Shown: positions 16,691 to 25,602, counted from the first letter of the stretch. The stretch is 64,000 bases of DNA from JACCXG01 sp963750935 (GCA_963750935.1 CAVVSR010000006.1:248001-312000), one strand, 5' to 3'. Program-made: numbers and translations. The notes: generated from the sequence alone by a model not told the origin.

Positions 16691-18130
16691 ATGATGAATG
16701 ACTCGCGCTCGGGCCGGTCTCGACGCGGCCGGACCGGCCCGCTGGTGCTGGCGGCGGTGGTCGCCGCGCTCGTCACGCTGGGCGTGGCGGCGCTCCTCGT
16801 CAACGTCTTCGAGCGCAAGCAGGAGGGGCGGAACGCGTTCTATCGCGTCGTCGATCTGACCGACGACATCGACGACCCGGCGGTGTGGGGCAAGAATTTT
16901 CCGCAGCAGTACGACGGCTACCGGCGTTCGGTCGACCAGCAGCGCACGCGCTACGGCGGCAGCGAGGCGGTGCCGCGGACGCCGACCGCCGCCGACCCGC
17001 GCTCGGCGGTGGCGCAGTCGCGGCTCGAGGAAGATCCGCGGCTCAGGATCCTGTGGGCGGGCTACGCGTTCTCGAAGGACTTCCGCGAGGAGCGCGGCCA
17101 CGCCTACATGCTCGACGATCAGACGTTCACCGAGCGCCAGCAGGTGACGAAGCAGCCGGGCACGTGCATGAACTGCCACGCCTCGGTCTACGTCCCGTTC
17201 AAGAAGCTCGGCGACGGCGACATCACCCGCGGCTTCGAGAAGATGAACCAGATGCCGTACTTCGAGGCCCGCAAGCTGGTGACGCACCCGGTCACGTGCA
17301 TCGACTGTCACGACTCGCAGACGATGCAGCTGCGGGTGACGAGGCCGGGATTCATCGAGGGGATGCGGGCGTGGAAGATGTCGCAGGGGGTGACCGGCTA
17401 CGACGTCAACACGATGGCGTCGCGGCAGGAGATGCGTGCGTTCGTCTGCGGCCAGTGCCACGTCGAGTACTACTTCAAGGGCGACGAGAAGCGGTTGACG
17501 TTCCCGTGGGCGAAGGGCCTCAAGGTCGACGAGATCCTGCAGTACTACGAGGAGAACCCGCACGACGACTGGACCCATGCCGAGAGCGGCGCGCCGGTGC
17601 TCAAGGCGCAGCACCCGGAGTTCGAGATGTGGAACCAGGGCATCCACGCGCGGTCCGGCGTGGCCTGCGCCGATTGCCACATGCCGTACATGCGCGTCGG
17701 CGCGCTGAAGATCAGCGACCACCACGTGCGCAGCCCGATGCTGAACATCAACAACGCGTGCCAGACCTGCCACAAGTGGCCGGAGGACGAGCTCCGCGCG
17801 CGGGTCGAGACGATTCAGGACCGCGTGTTCGGGTTGCGCAACCGGGCGATGGAAGCGGTGGTGGCGCTCATCGGCGACCTGAAGGACGCGCGCTCGAACG
17901 GGGCGACCGACCGCGACCTGGACCTCCCACGCAAGCTGCAGCGCCGCGCGCAGTTCATGCTCGACTTCGTCGAAGCGGAGAATTCGACCGGCTTCCACGC
18001 ACCGCAGGAAGCGGAGCGCATCCTGGCGGAATCCATCGACTACGCGCGTCAGGGCCAGCTCGCGCTGCGCGGAGTGAAGGTGCCCGGCCTGCGCACGGCC
18101 GACGTCGTCAAGCCAGGCGCGGCGAAGTAG
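16691..18130 (+). CDS. nrfA: Ammonia-forming cytochrome c nitrite reductase (CxxCH type)
   Basis: A 479-residue pentahaem enzyme that reduces nitrite to ammonium with six electrons. An N-terminal membrane helix (about 16-37) anchors it. Haem motifs lie at residues about 159 (CMNCH), 203 (CIDCH), 253 (CGQCH), 326 (CADCH) and 357 (CQTCH). The first, catalytic, haem has His where the classic enzyme has Lys (CxxCK), as known for epsilonproteobacterial NrfA. The calcium-site residues appear kept: VEYYF after the third motif and LKAQHPEFE further on. Start ATG 16691, with GGAGGAG immediately before it; ATG 16694 may be used instead. Together with nrfH it gives a respiratory nitrite ammonification route distinct from NasA-NirB. 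Confidence 0.95.
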   Translation: MMNDSRSGRSRRGRTGPLVLAAVVAALVTLGVAALLVNVFERKQEGRNAFYRVVDLTDDIDDPAVWGKNFPQQYDGYRRSVDQQRTRYGGSEAVPRTPTAADPRSAVAQSRLEEDPRLRILWAGYAFSKDFREERGHAYMLDDQTFTERQQVTKQPGTCMNCHASVYVPFKKLGDGDITRGFEKMNQMPYFEARKLVTHPVTCIDCHDSQTMQLRVTRPGFIEGMRAWKMSQGVTGYDVNTMASRQEMRAFVCGQCHVEYYFKGDEKRLTFPWAKGLKVDEILQYYEENPHDDWTHAESGAPVLKAQHPEFEMWNQGIHARSGVACADCHMPYMRVGALKISDHHVRSPMLNINNACQTCHKWPEDELRARVETIQDRVFGLRNRAMEAVVALIGDLKDARSNGATDRDLDLPRKLQRRAQFMLDFVEAENSTGFHAPQEAERILAESIDYARQGQLALRGVKVPGLRTADVVKPGAAK

Positions 18131-18139
18131 CGACGATCG

Positions 18140-18201
18140 GAGCACGTGCACGTGCACGTAGCCAAGTGCTCCGTGCGTAGCACGTGGCACGTAGCACGTG
18201 A
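18140..18201. repeat. Family A (GCACGTA) heptad tract, copy A3
   Basis: Units GCACGTG, GCACGTA and variants cover the gap behind nrfA, with an internal decayed stretch (18160-18172). The last 25 bp match the end of copy A2 almost exactly, which points to local copying between the two sides of nrfHA. Confidence 0.85.
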
Positions 18202-18319
18202 CGATTACATTTTCGCCTCTCGCCTGCGAGGATCGTGATCGTCCTGTCTCGGGTTCATTCGCCGCAGCTGTAGTGGCGCGCCGGCTCCGTGGGTACGGCT
18301 GTTGCTCACCCGCGCGCGG

Positions 18320-19543
18320 ATGATCTCCGACCAGGTTGCCGAGCCCGAGCCGATTCGCGTCAAGCGCTGGCCCACCGAGCGGCCGCTGTTCCTGCTGAAC
18401 GCGATCGTGGCGGCGGGTCTGTGGCTTGTGTTCCTCGTCGCCGCGCCGACGATGTTGACGTGGGCGGTGATGATCATCGGTTACCTGGCCGTGATGCACG
18501 TCAGCATGATCGCCCACGTGCGAGGCAGCGCGGTGCGGCTCGGCCCCGACCAGTTTCCGGAGCTGCATGCCCACGTCGAGCAGCTGGCCAGGCGCATCGG
18601 CCTGCGCCGGATGCCCGAGGTCTACCTGATGCAGCAGGACGGCGCGATCAACGCGTTCGCGACGCGGTTCCTGCGCTCGCAGATCGTCGTGCTGCTCGCC
18701 GACCTGCTCGACGCGTGCGGCGACAACGACCGGGCGCGCGACATGATCATCGGCCACGAGCTCGGACACATCCGCGCCGGCCATACGTTCGGGCACTGGC
18801 TGATGCTGCCCGCGGCGTTCATCCCGTTCGTCGGCGGCGCGCTGTCGCGGGCCCGTGAGTACACCTGCGATCGCTACGGCCGTGCCGCGGCGGGCGACGA
18901 GGAGTCGGCGCTCCTCGGGCTGACGATCCTCGCCGCCGGGCGCCGGTTCGCGCCGCACGTCAACCGCGCCGCGCTGGCGCGCCAGCATCAGCAGATCTCC
19001 GGCGGCTGGATGATCGTGGGGGAGTGGCTCGGCACCCATCCGCCGCTCTCGAAGCGGCTGATGGCGCTCGCGCCACAGCTCGCGCCCGCGCCGTCAACGG
19101 TCCGCCTGCGCCGGGCGCGCCCCGTGTTCGCGGCGATCGTGGTGTTCCTGGTGGGCGGGCTGTCGATGGGCCGGTGGCTCCCGTCGCTGCGCGGCCAGGC
19201 CCGCGTCACGACAGCGCCCGATCCCGGCAAGGGCACCGCGCAGGCGAAGAAGGATCTCGATCAGCTCCGGGCGTTCATCGAAGCCGACCTTCGTGCCGGC
19301 CGGCAGCTGCCGTGGGACGTCTGGGAGCTCTACGGGCGCTGGGCCGACGTCCACGGCAAGGACAGCGGACCGACCGATCCGTTCAGCGGCTACTGGTACG
19401 ACTACGACCAGCGCGGCGGCGCCTACCGGCTGTGGAGCACCGGTCCCGACGCCACCAACCGCACCTCCGACGACATCGTGTTCGACTCGCGAACCGCCCG
19501 TGCGTCGCGTGTGCCGTCGAAGACGTCACGCCGTGGTTCCTAG
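18320..19543 (+). CDS. M48 metalloprotease fused to a GspG-like C-terminal domain
   Basis: A 407-residue membrane protein. Two helices (about 20-65) precede an M48 (HtpX-like) zinc peptidase domain with HELGH near residue 152 and the third-ligand region SRAREYTCDRYG about 35 residues later. A further helix near residue 275 leads to a C-terminal segment whose YWYDYD, YRLWSTGPDA and TSDDIVF pattern resembles the globular end of type II secretion pseudopilin GspG, normally preceded by a pilin helix. That combination is unusual. ATG 18320 is used; a TTG lies 18 bp upstream. The A3 repeat tract separates it from nrfA. Target unknown. Confidence 0.8.
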   Translation: MISDQVAEPEPIRVKRWPTERPLFLLNAIVAAGLWLVFLVAAPTMLTWAVMIIGYLAVMHVSMIAHVRGSAVRLGPDQFPELHAHVEQLARRIGLRRMPEVYLMQQDGAINAFATRFLRSQIVVLLADLLDACGDNDRARDMIIGHELGHIRAGHTFGHWLMLPAAFIPFVGGALSRAREYTCDRYGRAAAGDEESALLGLTILAAGRRFAPHVNRAALARQHQQISGGWMIVGEWLGTHPPLSKRLMALAPQLAPAPSTVRLRRARPVFAAIVVFLVGGLSMGRWLPSLRGQARVTTAPDPGKGTAQAKKDLDQLRAFIEADLRAGRQLPWDVWELYGRWADVHGKDSGPTDPFSGYWYDYDQRGGAYRLWSTGPDATNRTSDDIVFDSRTARASRVPSKTSRRGS

Positions 19544-19632
19544 TTTCCAGTCTTAGTTTCCCGCTTCCCGCTTCCCCCTACTAGTTCGGCACCGAGCACC
19601 CAGCACCCAGCACCCAGCACCCAGCACCGAAC
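19543..19632. repeat. Family C composite tract, copy C1 (CCCGCTT + CACCCAG units)
   Basis: A block of TTTCCAG/TTCCCGC-type units (19543-19577) is followed by CACCGAG/CACCCAG units (19589-19632), all spaced about 7 bp. Read on the minus strand this is the same arrangement, GTGCTGGG then AGCGGGA, as copy C3 at 20528, so C1 and C3 form an inverted pair around the gene between them. Confidence 0.8.
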
Positions 19633-19691
19633 ACGCACCCTTCGTCCCAGTGCGCTTGTCGTCCCGTGCGCGGCGGCCTATCGTCCGCGCC

Positions 19692-20517
19692 ATGACGACC
19701 ATCCTCTTCATCTCGGTCTGGCTCGCGATCGGATCCGCGCAGCAGCCGCCGGTCGATCCGGCGATGGATCACATCCGCCAGGCGCAGTCGCTGATGGCGG
19801 CCGGCAAGGATCAGGAGGCGATGCGGCATCTGCAGGATGCGCAGGCGCTGGGAACGCGCCCCGTCGCCGTGGCGTTGAACCGGGCGAAGCTCCACGCGCG
19901 AATGAAGAACGTCGACGCGGCATTCAAGGAGCTGACCCGGGCAACCGAACTGGGCCTGGGCGCGCTGCCGCCGCCGTTCGACGCCGACCCCGATCTTGCC
20001 GGGCTCCGCTCCGATGGCCGATACAAGGAGGTCGAACGTGCGCTCGATCGCAACGCGCGTCCCTGCGAGCACGATCCCGCGTACCGCCAGTTCGACTACT
20101 GGCTCGGGACCTGGGACGTCCGGCCGAACGGTGCGCCGCCGGGCACGCCACCGGCCACCAATGTCATCACGAAGATCCATCAGGGCTGCGTCATTCTGGA
20201 GACGTGGACCGCGCCGGGCCAGACCGGCCAGAGCTTCAACATCTACGATCGCGCGTCCGGCAAGTGGCACCAGACCTGGGTCGACAGCGCGGGAGGTCTG
20301 CACGAGTACCTGGGGCGGGCCGAAGGACGGCAACATGGTCTACGAAGGCGACGTCCCGGTCCCGCGCGGCCGCGGCACCGGCCGGATGCACGTCCGCCTC
20401 ACGTTCTTCCGCCAGCCCGACGGCACGGTGCGCCAGTACTCCGAGCGCACCGACGATGGCGGGAAAACGTGGACGGTCAACTACGACATGATCTACACGA
20501 AGCGGGAAGGGCGCTAA
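19692..20517 (+). CDS. Secreted TPR-like / DUF1579-like protein (frameshifted)
   Basis: About 274 residues if restored. A signal peptide (MTTILFISVWLAIGSAQ) is followed by a helical repeat region with TPR character (about residues 25-120, with ALGTRPVAVALNRAKLHA) and a beta-rich C-terminal domain (FDYWLGTWDV near 140, then TNVITKIHQGCVILETW and SGKWHQTWVDS) that resembles the DUF1579/lipocalin-like family. The last 65 residues lie in the next frame. Removing one G from the GGGG run at 20312-20315 restores LHEYLGGPKDGNMVYEGD, so an inserted base is the likely cause. Flanked by inverted repeats C1 and C3. Function unknown. Confidence 0.72.
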
Positions 20518-20527
20518 CGCTTCGCTC

Positions 20528-20592
20528 GCGTGCTCGGTGCGAGGTGCTCGGTGCTGGGAGCGGGAAGCGGGAAGCGGGACGCGGGACGCTGA
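20528..20592. repeat. Family C composite tract, copy C3 (GTGCTCG + AGCGGGA units)
   Basis: GTGCTCG-type units are followed by four AGCGGGA/ACGCGGGA units with GGG every 7 bp (20556 onward), which meets the G-quadruplex pattern on the plus strand. A close relative, C4, lies at 21424-21474, so the beta-lactamase-like gene between them is flanked by direct copies. Confidence 0.82.
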
Positions 20593-20596
20593 GGAC

Positions 20597-21401
20597 TCAC
20601 CGAGCGTTGAGGGCGCGGCGCGCGAGCTCGGCGCCGGCGGTGTTCTCGAGCGTGCCGGTCGAGCGGACTCTTGCCACGAAGAGATGCTGCACCCCTTCAT
20701 GCTCCAGGGCGCCAATCAGCCAGCTGACGCGTTCGCCCTTGACGGTCGTGTTGCCGGTCTTGGCGCGCACGATCGTCGACTGGGGCCAGTTCAGGACGAA
20801 CGGGCGCGCGCCGAGACCGAGCAGGATCTGACCGGCGGGCATGCGCATCGCCGACTTCACGGCGGCGACGTGCGCGGCATCGATCGCGCAGCCGCGCCGA
20901 GAACAGGCGCTGCAGGAAATCGAACTGCTCCATCGGCGACACCACGAGATCGCCGTCGATCCAGAAGGTCGTGACGTCGCCGTCGAAGGTGTCCGCCGCG
21001 TAGCGGATCTCCGCCAGGCTCTTGCGCATCCGCGCCGCGCCAATCAGCCGCGCCGTGTTCTGGAAGAACGGCAGCACCGACGCCTTCATCGCGGAGTCCA
21101 GCGTGTGATCGCGTCGCCAGCTCTCGAAGTCGTAGGCGGTGCCGTTCCACTTGAACACCGTGGCCGGCGTGATGACGCCGGTCTGCAGCGCGATCAGCGC
21201 GTGCGGGACCTTGAACGTGGACGCCGGTGCGGTGGCGTGACCGCATTCGGTCGCGTCGGAGACCGTCGGCGCCGCGCCGGCGGCGCGTGACACGATCACG
21301 CACTCGCGCACGGCGACGTCCTGCCCCGCGACGGGCACAACCACCCGCAGGCCGCCAAGAGCCGCGCACACCAAAAACACCAACAGTCCGAGCTTCGTCA
21401 C
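20597..21401 (-). CDS. Class D beta-lactamase-like serine hydrolase (frameshifted)
   Basis: A roughly 267-residue protein with an N-terminal signal or anchor helix. The class D nucleophile motif STFK is at residues 61-64, ASVLPFFQ occupies the SxV region, FWIDG matches the conserved FWxxG, and AKTGNT supplies KTG. The YGN motif is replaced by YAA, so efficient beta-lactam hydrolysis is doubtful; a sensor or inactive role is possible. The C-terminal third reads in another frame and is joined by skipping one base near 20890-20903 (LFS to IDAAHVAAVKSAM). It is flanked by repeats C3 and C4. A BlaI/M56 pair exists in the window but 17 kb away. Confidence 0.78.
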
Positions 21402-21423
21402 GCCAGGTAGAGTCTAACTAAAG

Positions 21424-21474
21424 GGGTGCTTGGTGCTCGGAGCGGGACGCGGGACAGCGGGAAGCGGGAAGCGC
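21424..21474. repeat. Family C composite tract, copy C4
   Basis: GGTGCTTGGTGCTCGG leads into AGCGGGACGCGGGAC and two AGCGGGA units. GGG triplets at 7-8 bp spacing could form a G-quadruplex. The order and orientation are the same as in C3 on the other side of the beta-lactamase-like gene, although C4 lies in its promoter region. Confidence 0.8.
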
Positions 21475-21485
21475 AACTGCATACC

Positions 21486-21758
21486 TCAAAGCTGCGGCGC
21501 GATGAATTCGGCAGCCTCCACAGACGATCGTACCGGCACGATTTCGAACTCGACGAGATCCTCCCAGTTGACGGTCCACTGCCGCAGTTCAGCGAGGCTG
21601 TCGGCCTCCATGATCTGGAAGCAGCGGCGGAAGTCGAGATCGACCCAGCTCGCGACGTAGTGCACACCCGCCGGCGCCAGCCGTCCGCGGTCGCGAAACC
21701 GCCGGTAGATGTCGGGGGCCCGGCCGGGCCGCATGTGCTCGATCACCATGAAGAGCAT
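21486..21758 (-). CDS. DUF3303-like small protein
   Basis: A 90-residue protein with the compact ferredoxin-like (Dabb-type) pattern of DUF3303: MLFMVIEHMRPG at the start, Y-x-R-F-R-D-R-G after about 20 residues and HYVASWVDLDFRRCFQIMEAD in the middle. ATG 21758 is chosen because the fold begins there; a longer frame to 21824 has no family support. The gene points away from the DinB gene that begins 78 bp to the right. No function is known for the family, though members are often proposed to act as small-molecule binding or cyclising proteins. Confidence 0.78.
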   Translation of the reverse strand: MLFMVIEHMRPGRAPDIYRRFRDRGRLAPAGVHYVASWVDLDFRRCFQIMEADSLAELRQWTVNWEDLVEFEIVPVRSSVEAAEFIAPQL

Positions 21759-21835
21759 CGGCTGGATCCTGTGCGCGCTCGGCGCGTATGCTGCTCGCGA
21801 CGGAACGGTCCGTCCCCTGCGCATCGGAGGTTCAC

Positions 21836-22330
21836 GTGGCGTCCGACACGCCTTCCACCATCTCCCTCGACGTCGATGAGCTGCTGCAGCACTGGCAGGG
21901 CCACCGTCGCGTGACGCGGCGGGTCATCGAGGCGTTCCCGGAGAAAGACCTGTTCAACTACGCCGTCGGCGGCATGCGCCCGTGCGCGGCGCTGGCGCTG
22001 GAGCTGATCGGCATGGCCTCCGGCGGCATCAAGGGGCTCGCCACCGGCACCTGGCCGACCACCGACGAAATGTACTCCACGCCGAAGCCGCAGACGAAAG
22101 CGGAGTTGCTGCAGCGCTGGGACGAGGTGACCGCGGAGATCGACCGGCTGTGGCCGACGATGGCGCCGCGGCGGCTGGAGCAGGTGGACAAGGCGTTCGG
22201 CGTGTGGGAGGGGCGGATGTTCGGCATCTTCCTCTACTGGGTCGACAACGAGATTCACCACCGTGGCCAGGCCTACGTCTACCTGCGGTCGCTCGGCATC
22301 GAACCGCCGGCGTTCTACGAACGCGGCTGA
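21836..22330 (+). CDS. DinB-family four-helix protein
   Basis: A 164-residue DinB/YfiT-type protein. The four-helix bundle shows the usual first helix (DELLQHWQGHRRVTRRVIEA), the AVGGMRPCA stretch, and the C-terminal metal-site helix NEIHHRGQAYVYLRSLG. GTG 21836 is chosen because it follows CGGAGG by 5 bases and starts the domain. Members are metal-dependent thiol transferases or hydrolases; no substrate can be suggested. It is divergent from the DUF3303-like gene and followed by a padR-permease pair. Confidence 0.85.
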   Translation: MASDTPSTISLDVDELLQHWQGHRRVTRRVIEAFPEKDLFNYAVGGMRPCAALALELIGMASGGIKGLATGTWPTTDEMYSTPKPQTKAELLQRWDEVTAEIDRLWPTMAPRRLEQVDKAFGVWEGRMFGIFLYWVDNEIHHRGQAYVYLRSLGIEPPAFYERG

Positions 22331-22415
22331 CGCCGTTCGTCACCCATCCCTTGCGTTTCGATGGGGGCGCACGGTATCGTCCCCTTGGAACTCGATGGGA
22401 GCATTCAGCGCAGCC

Positions 22416-22787
22416 ATGGCAGACATGACATCACCGGCCGGTCCAAGCCAGGACATCCTCCGCGGCACGCTCGATCTGCTGATTCTCAAGGCCCTCAGCT
22501 GGGGCCCGGCGCACGGCTACGACGTGGCGCGCCAGGTTGAATTCGCCACCAACGACGCCCTCGCCGTCGGCGAAGGCACCTTGTATCCGGCGCTGCACCG
22601 GCTCGAGGAGCGGGGCTGGGTCACGGCGAGCTGGGGGACCTCGGAGAACAACCGCCGCGCCAAGTTCTACGCGCTGACGCGCAAGGGACGCGCGCAGCTG
22701 GTGATCGAGACCGACAACTGGCGCCGCTACGCGGCGGCGGTGTTCGCGGCGCTGGACGCGTCGGGCGCTCGATCGGTACGGCCATGA
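22416..22787 (+). CDS. PadR-family transcriptional regulator
   Basis: A 123-residue PadR regulator: QDILRGTLDLLILKAL at the start of the winged helix, HGYDVARQVE, then the recognition region VGEGTLYPALHRLEERGWV and a wing AKFYALTRKGRAQL. The start is uncertain; ATGs at 22395, 22416 and 22425 are all in frame, and 22416 is used. Its stop overlaps the ATG of the permease gene by 4 bases (ATGA), so it is cotranscribed with and likely controls the permease, the standard PadR-ADOP pairing in Acidobacteriota. Confidence 0.88.
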   Translation: MADMTSPAGPSQDILRGTLDLLILKALSWGPAHGYDVARQVEFATNDALAVGEGTLYPALHRLEERGWVTASWGTSENNRRAKFYALTRKGRAQLVIETDNWRRYAAAVFAALDASGARSVRP

Positions 22788-25414
22788 CGAAGTGGACGCG
22801 GTTCCGCCGCTGGTCCGGGCTGGAGCCCCGCGCCGACGTCGAAGCCGAGCTGTCGTTCCACATCGAGATGCGGGTGCGCGAGCTGGTCGAGCGCGGCGAG
22901 ACGCCGGAGCGGGCCCGCGAGCTCGCGATGCGGCGGTTCGGCGACTACGCCGAGTCGCACCAGCAGTGTGTGGCGATTGACGAGAGGCGGCAACGCACCA
23001 TGTCTCGAACCGAATACCTGTCGGAGCTCGGTCAGGACGTCCGCTATGCGCTCCGCGCGCTGCGGCGCGCGCCCGGATTCGCCGCCGTCGCCATCGTCAC
23101 GCTCGCCCTGGGCATCGGCGCCAACAGCGCCATCTTCAGCGTCGTCCATGGCGTCGTGCTCAAGGCGCTGCCGTTCAACGACGCCGATCGCCTGTATCGC
23201 GTGCGCACGCTCTATCCCGACGGCACCGCGTATTCGCTGTCGGCGCCGGATTTCGCGAGCATGCGCGAGATGAATCGGGTGTTCGACTCGGTGGAGGCGT
23301 ATTCGGCCGGCCTCTTCACGCTGCTCGGCGCCGGCGATCCGAAAGAAGTCCGCGGCGCCATGGTCAGCGACGGCTACTTCGGCGTGCTCGGCCTGCCGAC
23401 CGCGATCGGGCGCGGCTTCCTGCCCGAAGAGAACCAGCCCGGGCGCAACCGGGTCATCGTGCTCGATCATGGCTTCTGGCAGCGCGAGTTCGGCGGCGAT
23501 CGCGGCGTGCTCGGCCGCACCGTCGTCGTCGGCGGAAACCAGTACTCGATCATCGGCGTGCTGGCGGCCGGCCGGCGGCTGCCGGCGGAAGCCGACATGT
23601 ATGCCCCGCTCGAGTACGGCCCGAGGTTCAGCGCCGCCGCCACGAACGGCCGCCGATCGGAGTTCCTCTCGGTATTCGGCCGCGCGCGCGCCGGGATCAC
23701 GGCGGCCCAGATCGAAGACGACATGCGGCGCGTCGGCACGGGACTGCAGACCACGTTTCCCGACTCGAACGACCGTCTGACGTTCACCTCGACGTCACTG
23801 CGGCAGGTCATGCTCGGCGACGTGCGCCGGCCGCTGTTCGTGCTGCTCGGCGCGGTCGGCTTCGTGCTGCTGGTGGCCTGCGCCAACGTCGCCAACCTGC
23901 TGCTGGCGCGCGCGTCGGCACGCCAGGAGGAAGTCGCCGTTCGCGCCGCGCTCGGCGCCGGACGCTGGCGGCTGGTGCGGCAGTTCCTGACCGAGTCGAT
24001 GGTGCTCGGCGTCGCCGGCGGCATCCTCGGTCTGGGCATCGCGTACTGGGGGACCGGCGCGCTGGTGGCGGCGAAGCCGGCGGACATTCCGCGGCTCGAC
24101 GAAGTCGGCCTGAACGCCACCGTCGTGTTGTTCACGCTGGCGCTGACGCTGGTGACCAGCATCGCCTTCGGGCTGCTGCCGGCGCTGCAGGCGGCGGACG
24201 CACGGCTCGCCCAGGGATTGAGGAGCAGCGGCCGCGGCGGCGCCGGCGCGGGTCACCGCGTCCGCGCGGTGATCGTGGTGGCGGAGATGGCGCTTGCCGT
24301 CGTGCTGCTGACCGGGGCCGGCCTGCTGGTGCGCAGCTTCGTCCAGTTGATGCGCGTCGATCCGGGGTTCGTCACCGAGCACGCCATGGCGTTCCGCGTC
24401 AACTTCGAGGGAGAGTCCTATCAACGCGGCGAGCAGATCAGGAACCGGGTCGCCGAGTTCGAGGCGCGGATGCGGGCGCTTCCCGGCGTGACCGCGGTGG
24501 CCTCCACGTCGGTGCTGCCGCTGAGCGGACACGGATCGATGGTGGACTTCCAGGTGGAGAACGCCCCGCCGCCTCCGCCGAACGTGAACCGCGAGATCTC
24601 CGCGGTCAGCGTCACACCGGATTACTTCCGCGCGATCGGGACGCCGATCGTCCGCGGCCGCGCGCTCAGCGAGCAGGACGCCGCCGAGGCGCCGCTGGTG
24701 GCGCTGATCAACGAAGCGGCGGTGCGCCGCTGGTTCCCCGACATGGACCCGCTCGGCCGGAGGGTCAACATCAGCGGCCGCTCCTACGAAGTCGTCGGCA
24801 TCGTCCGCGACGTGCTGCAGCGCGACCCCGGACAGCCGGCGGTGCCGCAGCTGTTCCAGGCCTACGCGCAGCGGACCACGGGCTCGGTCCGCATCGTGGT
24901 CCGGTCGGCGGCCGACCCGCTGGCGCTGGTGCCCTCCGTGCGCGAGGCCTTCCGCCAGATCGATCCGAATCTCGCGATTCCGGAGTTCACGCCGCTCGAG
25001 CGGCTGGTCGCGACGTCGGTGGCCCGGCCGCGGTTCTACACCGCGCTGCTCGCGCTCTTCGCCGCGGTGGCGTTGACGCTGGCCGCGACCGGCATCTTCG
25101 GCGTGATGAGCTACGCCGTCGCGCAGCGCGCCCGCGAGATCAGCATCCGCATGGCGCTCGGCGCGCACCGCGGCGACGTGCTGCGGATGATCGTCGGCCG
25201 CGCCGTGGCGCTCGCGGCGCTCGGACTCCTGATCGGCACGGCCGCGTCCCTCGCGCTCGGCCGCGTCATCCAGGGCCAGTTGTTCGGCGTCACCCTGCTG
25301 GATCCGCTGACGCTGACGGCGGTGGTGGTGGTCCTGCTCACGAGCGCCGCCGCCGCGAGCTTCCTGCCGGCACGCCGTGCCGCCAGGCTCGACCCGGCCG
25401 CCGCGCTCAGGTGA
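22784..25414 (+). CDS. ADOP-type permease with PadR-linked prefix domain
   Basis: An 876-residue, uninterrupted orphan permease. Residues about 1-65 form the cytoplasmic prefix domain found in PadR-linked permeases (EAELSFHIEMRVRELVERG, ARELAMRRFGDY). Then come the first helix (AIVTLALGIGANSAIFSVV), a MacB-like periplasmic domain, the middle FtsX triplet (CANVANLLLARASARQEE), a second periplasmic domain and the last triplet (ATGIFGVMSYAVAQRARE). The tail LDPAAALR is the family's normal end. No ABC ATPase is encoded nearby. Substrate unknown; antimicrobial or envelope-lipid export is assumed for the family without proof here. Confidence 0.9.
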   Translation: MTKWTRFRRWSGLEPRADVEAELSFHIEMRVRELVERGETPERARELAMRRFGDYAESHQQCVAIDERRQRTMSRTEYLSELGQDVRYALRALRRAPGFAAVAIVTLALGIGANSAIFSVVHGVVLKALPFNDADRLYRVRTLYPDGTAYSLSAPDFASMREMNRVFDSVEAYSAGLFTLLGAGDPKEVRGAMVSDGYFGVLGLPTAIGRGFLPEENQPGRNRVIVLDHGFWQREFGGDRGVLGRTVVVGGNQYSIIGVLAAGRRLPAEADMYAPLEYGPRFSAAATNGRRSEFLSVFGRARAGITAAQIEDDMRRVGTGLQTTFPDSNDRLTFTSTSLRQVMLGDVRRPLFVLLGAVGFVLLVACANVANLLLARASARQEEVAVRAALGAGRWRLVRQFLTESMVLGVAGGILGLGIAYWGTGALVAAKPADIPRLDEVGLNATVVLFTLALTLVTSIAFGLLPALQAADARLAQGLRSSGRGGAGAGHRVRAVIVVAEMALAVVLLTGAGLLVRSFVQLMRVDPGFVTEHAMAFRVNFEGESYQRGEQIRNRVAEFEARMRALPGVTAVASTSVLPLSGHGSMVDFQVENAPPPPPNVNREISAVSVTPDYFRAIGTPIVRGRALSEQDAAEAPLVALINEAAVRRWFPDMDPLGRRVNISGRSYEVVGIVRDVLQRDPGQPAVPQLFQAYAQRTTGSVRIVVRSAADPLALVPSVREAFRQIDPNLAIPEFTPLERLVATSVARPRFYTALLALFAAVALTLAATGIFGVMSYAVAQRAREISIRMALGAHRGDVLRMIVGRAVALAALGLLIGTAASLALGRVIQGQLFGVTLLDPLTLTAVVVVLLTSAAAASFLPARRAARLDPAAALR

Positions 25415-25551
25415 CGCGTAGACGTGCGCACGTGCGCACGTGCGCACGTAGCACGTGACGCCCAGCACGTGTCGCACGTCGCACGTCGCACGTCGCACGT
25501 GAAGCACGTTCGCACGTCAGCACGCTGCACGCAGCACGTCGGCACGCACGC
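25415..25551. repeat. Family A heptad tract, copy A4 (largest)
   Basis: This 137-bp tract joins GCACGTGC units of 8 bp, GCACGTA units of 7 bp and four exact TCGCACG heptads (25472-25500). It lies between the convergent ends of the permease and modC genes. Its length and mixture of unit types suggest growth by slippage and patchwork copying. No terminator with a T-run is seen. Confidence 0.87.
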
Positions 25552-25602
25552 TGTCGCCCGATCGGTCGACCGACACCGCGCACTGGCTGGATCACGGCTG
25601 AG

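Noticed and set aside
16085..19039. A 984-codon minus-strand frame opposite nrfHA and the M48 gene
   Set aside because: It spans three real genes and two repeat tracts on the other strand; the composition is that of a reverse-strand shadow.
25415..25551. Possible CRISPR array in the regular repeats
   Set aside because: Units are 7-8 bp and directly adjacent with no unique spacers, and no cas genes are present.
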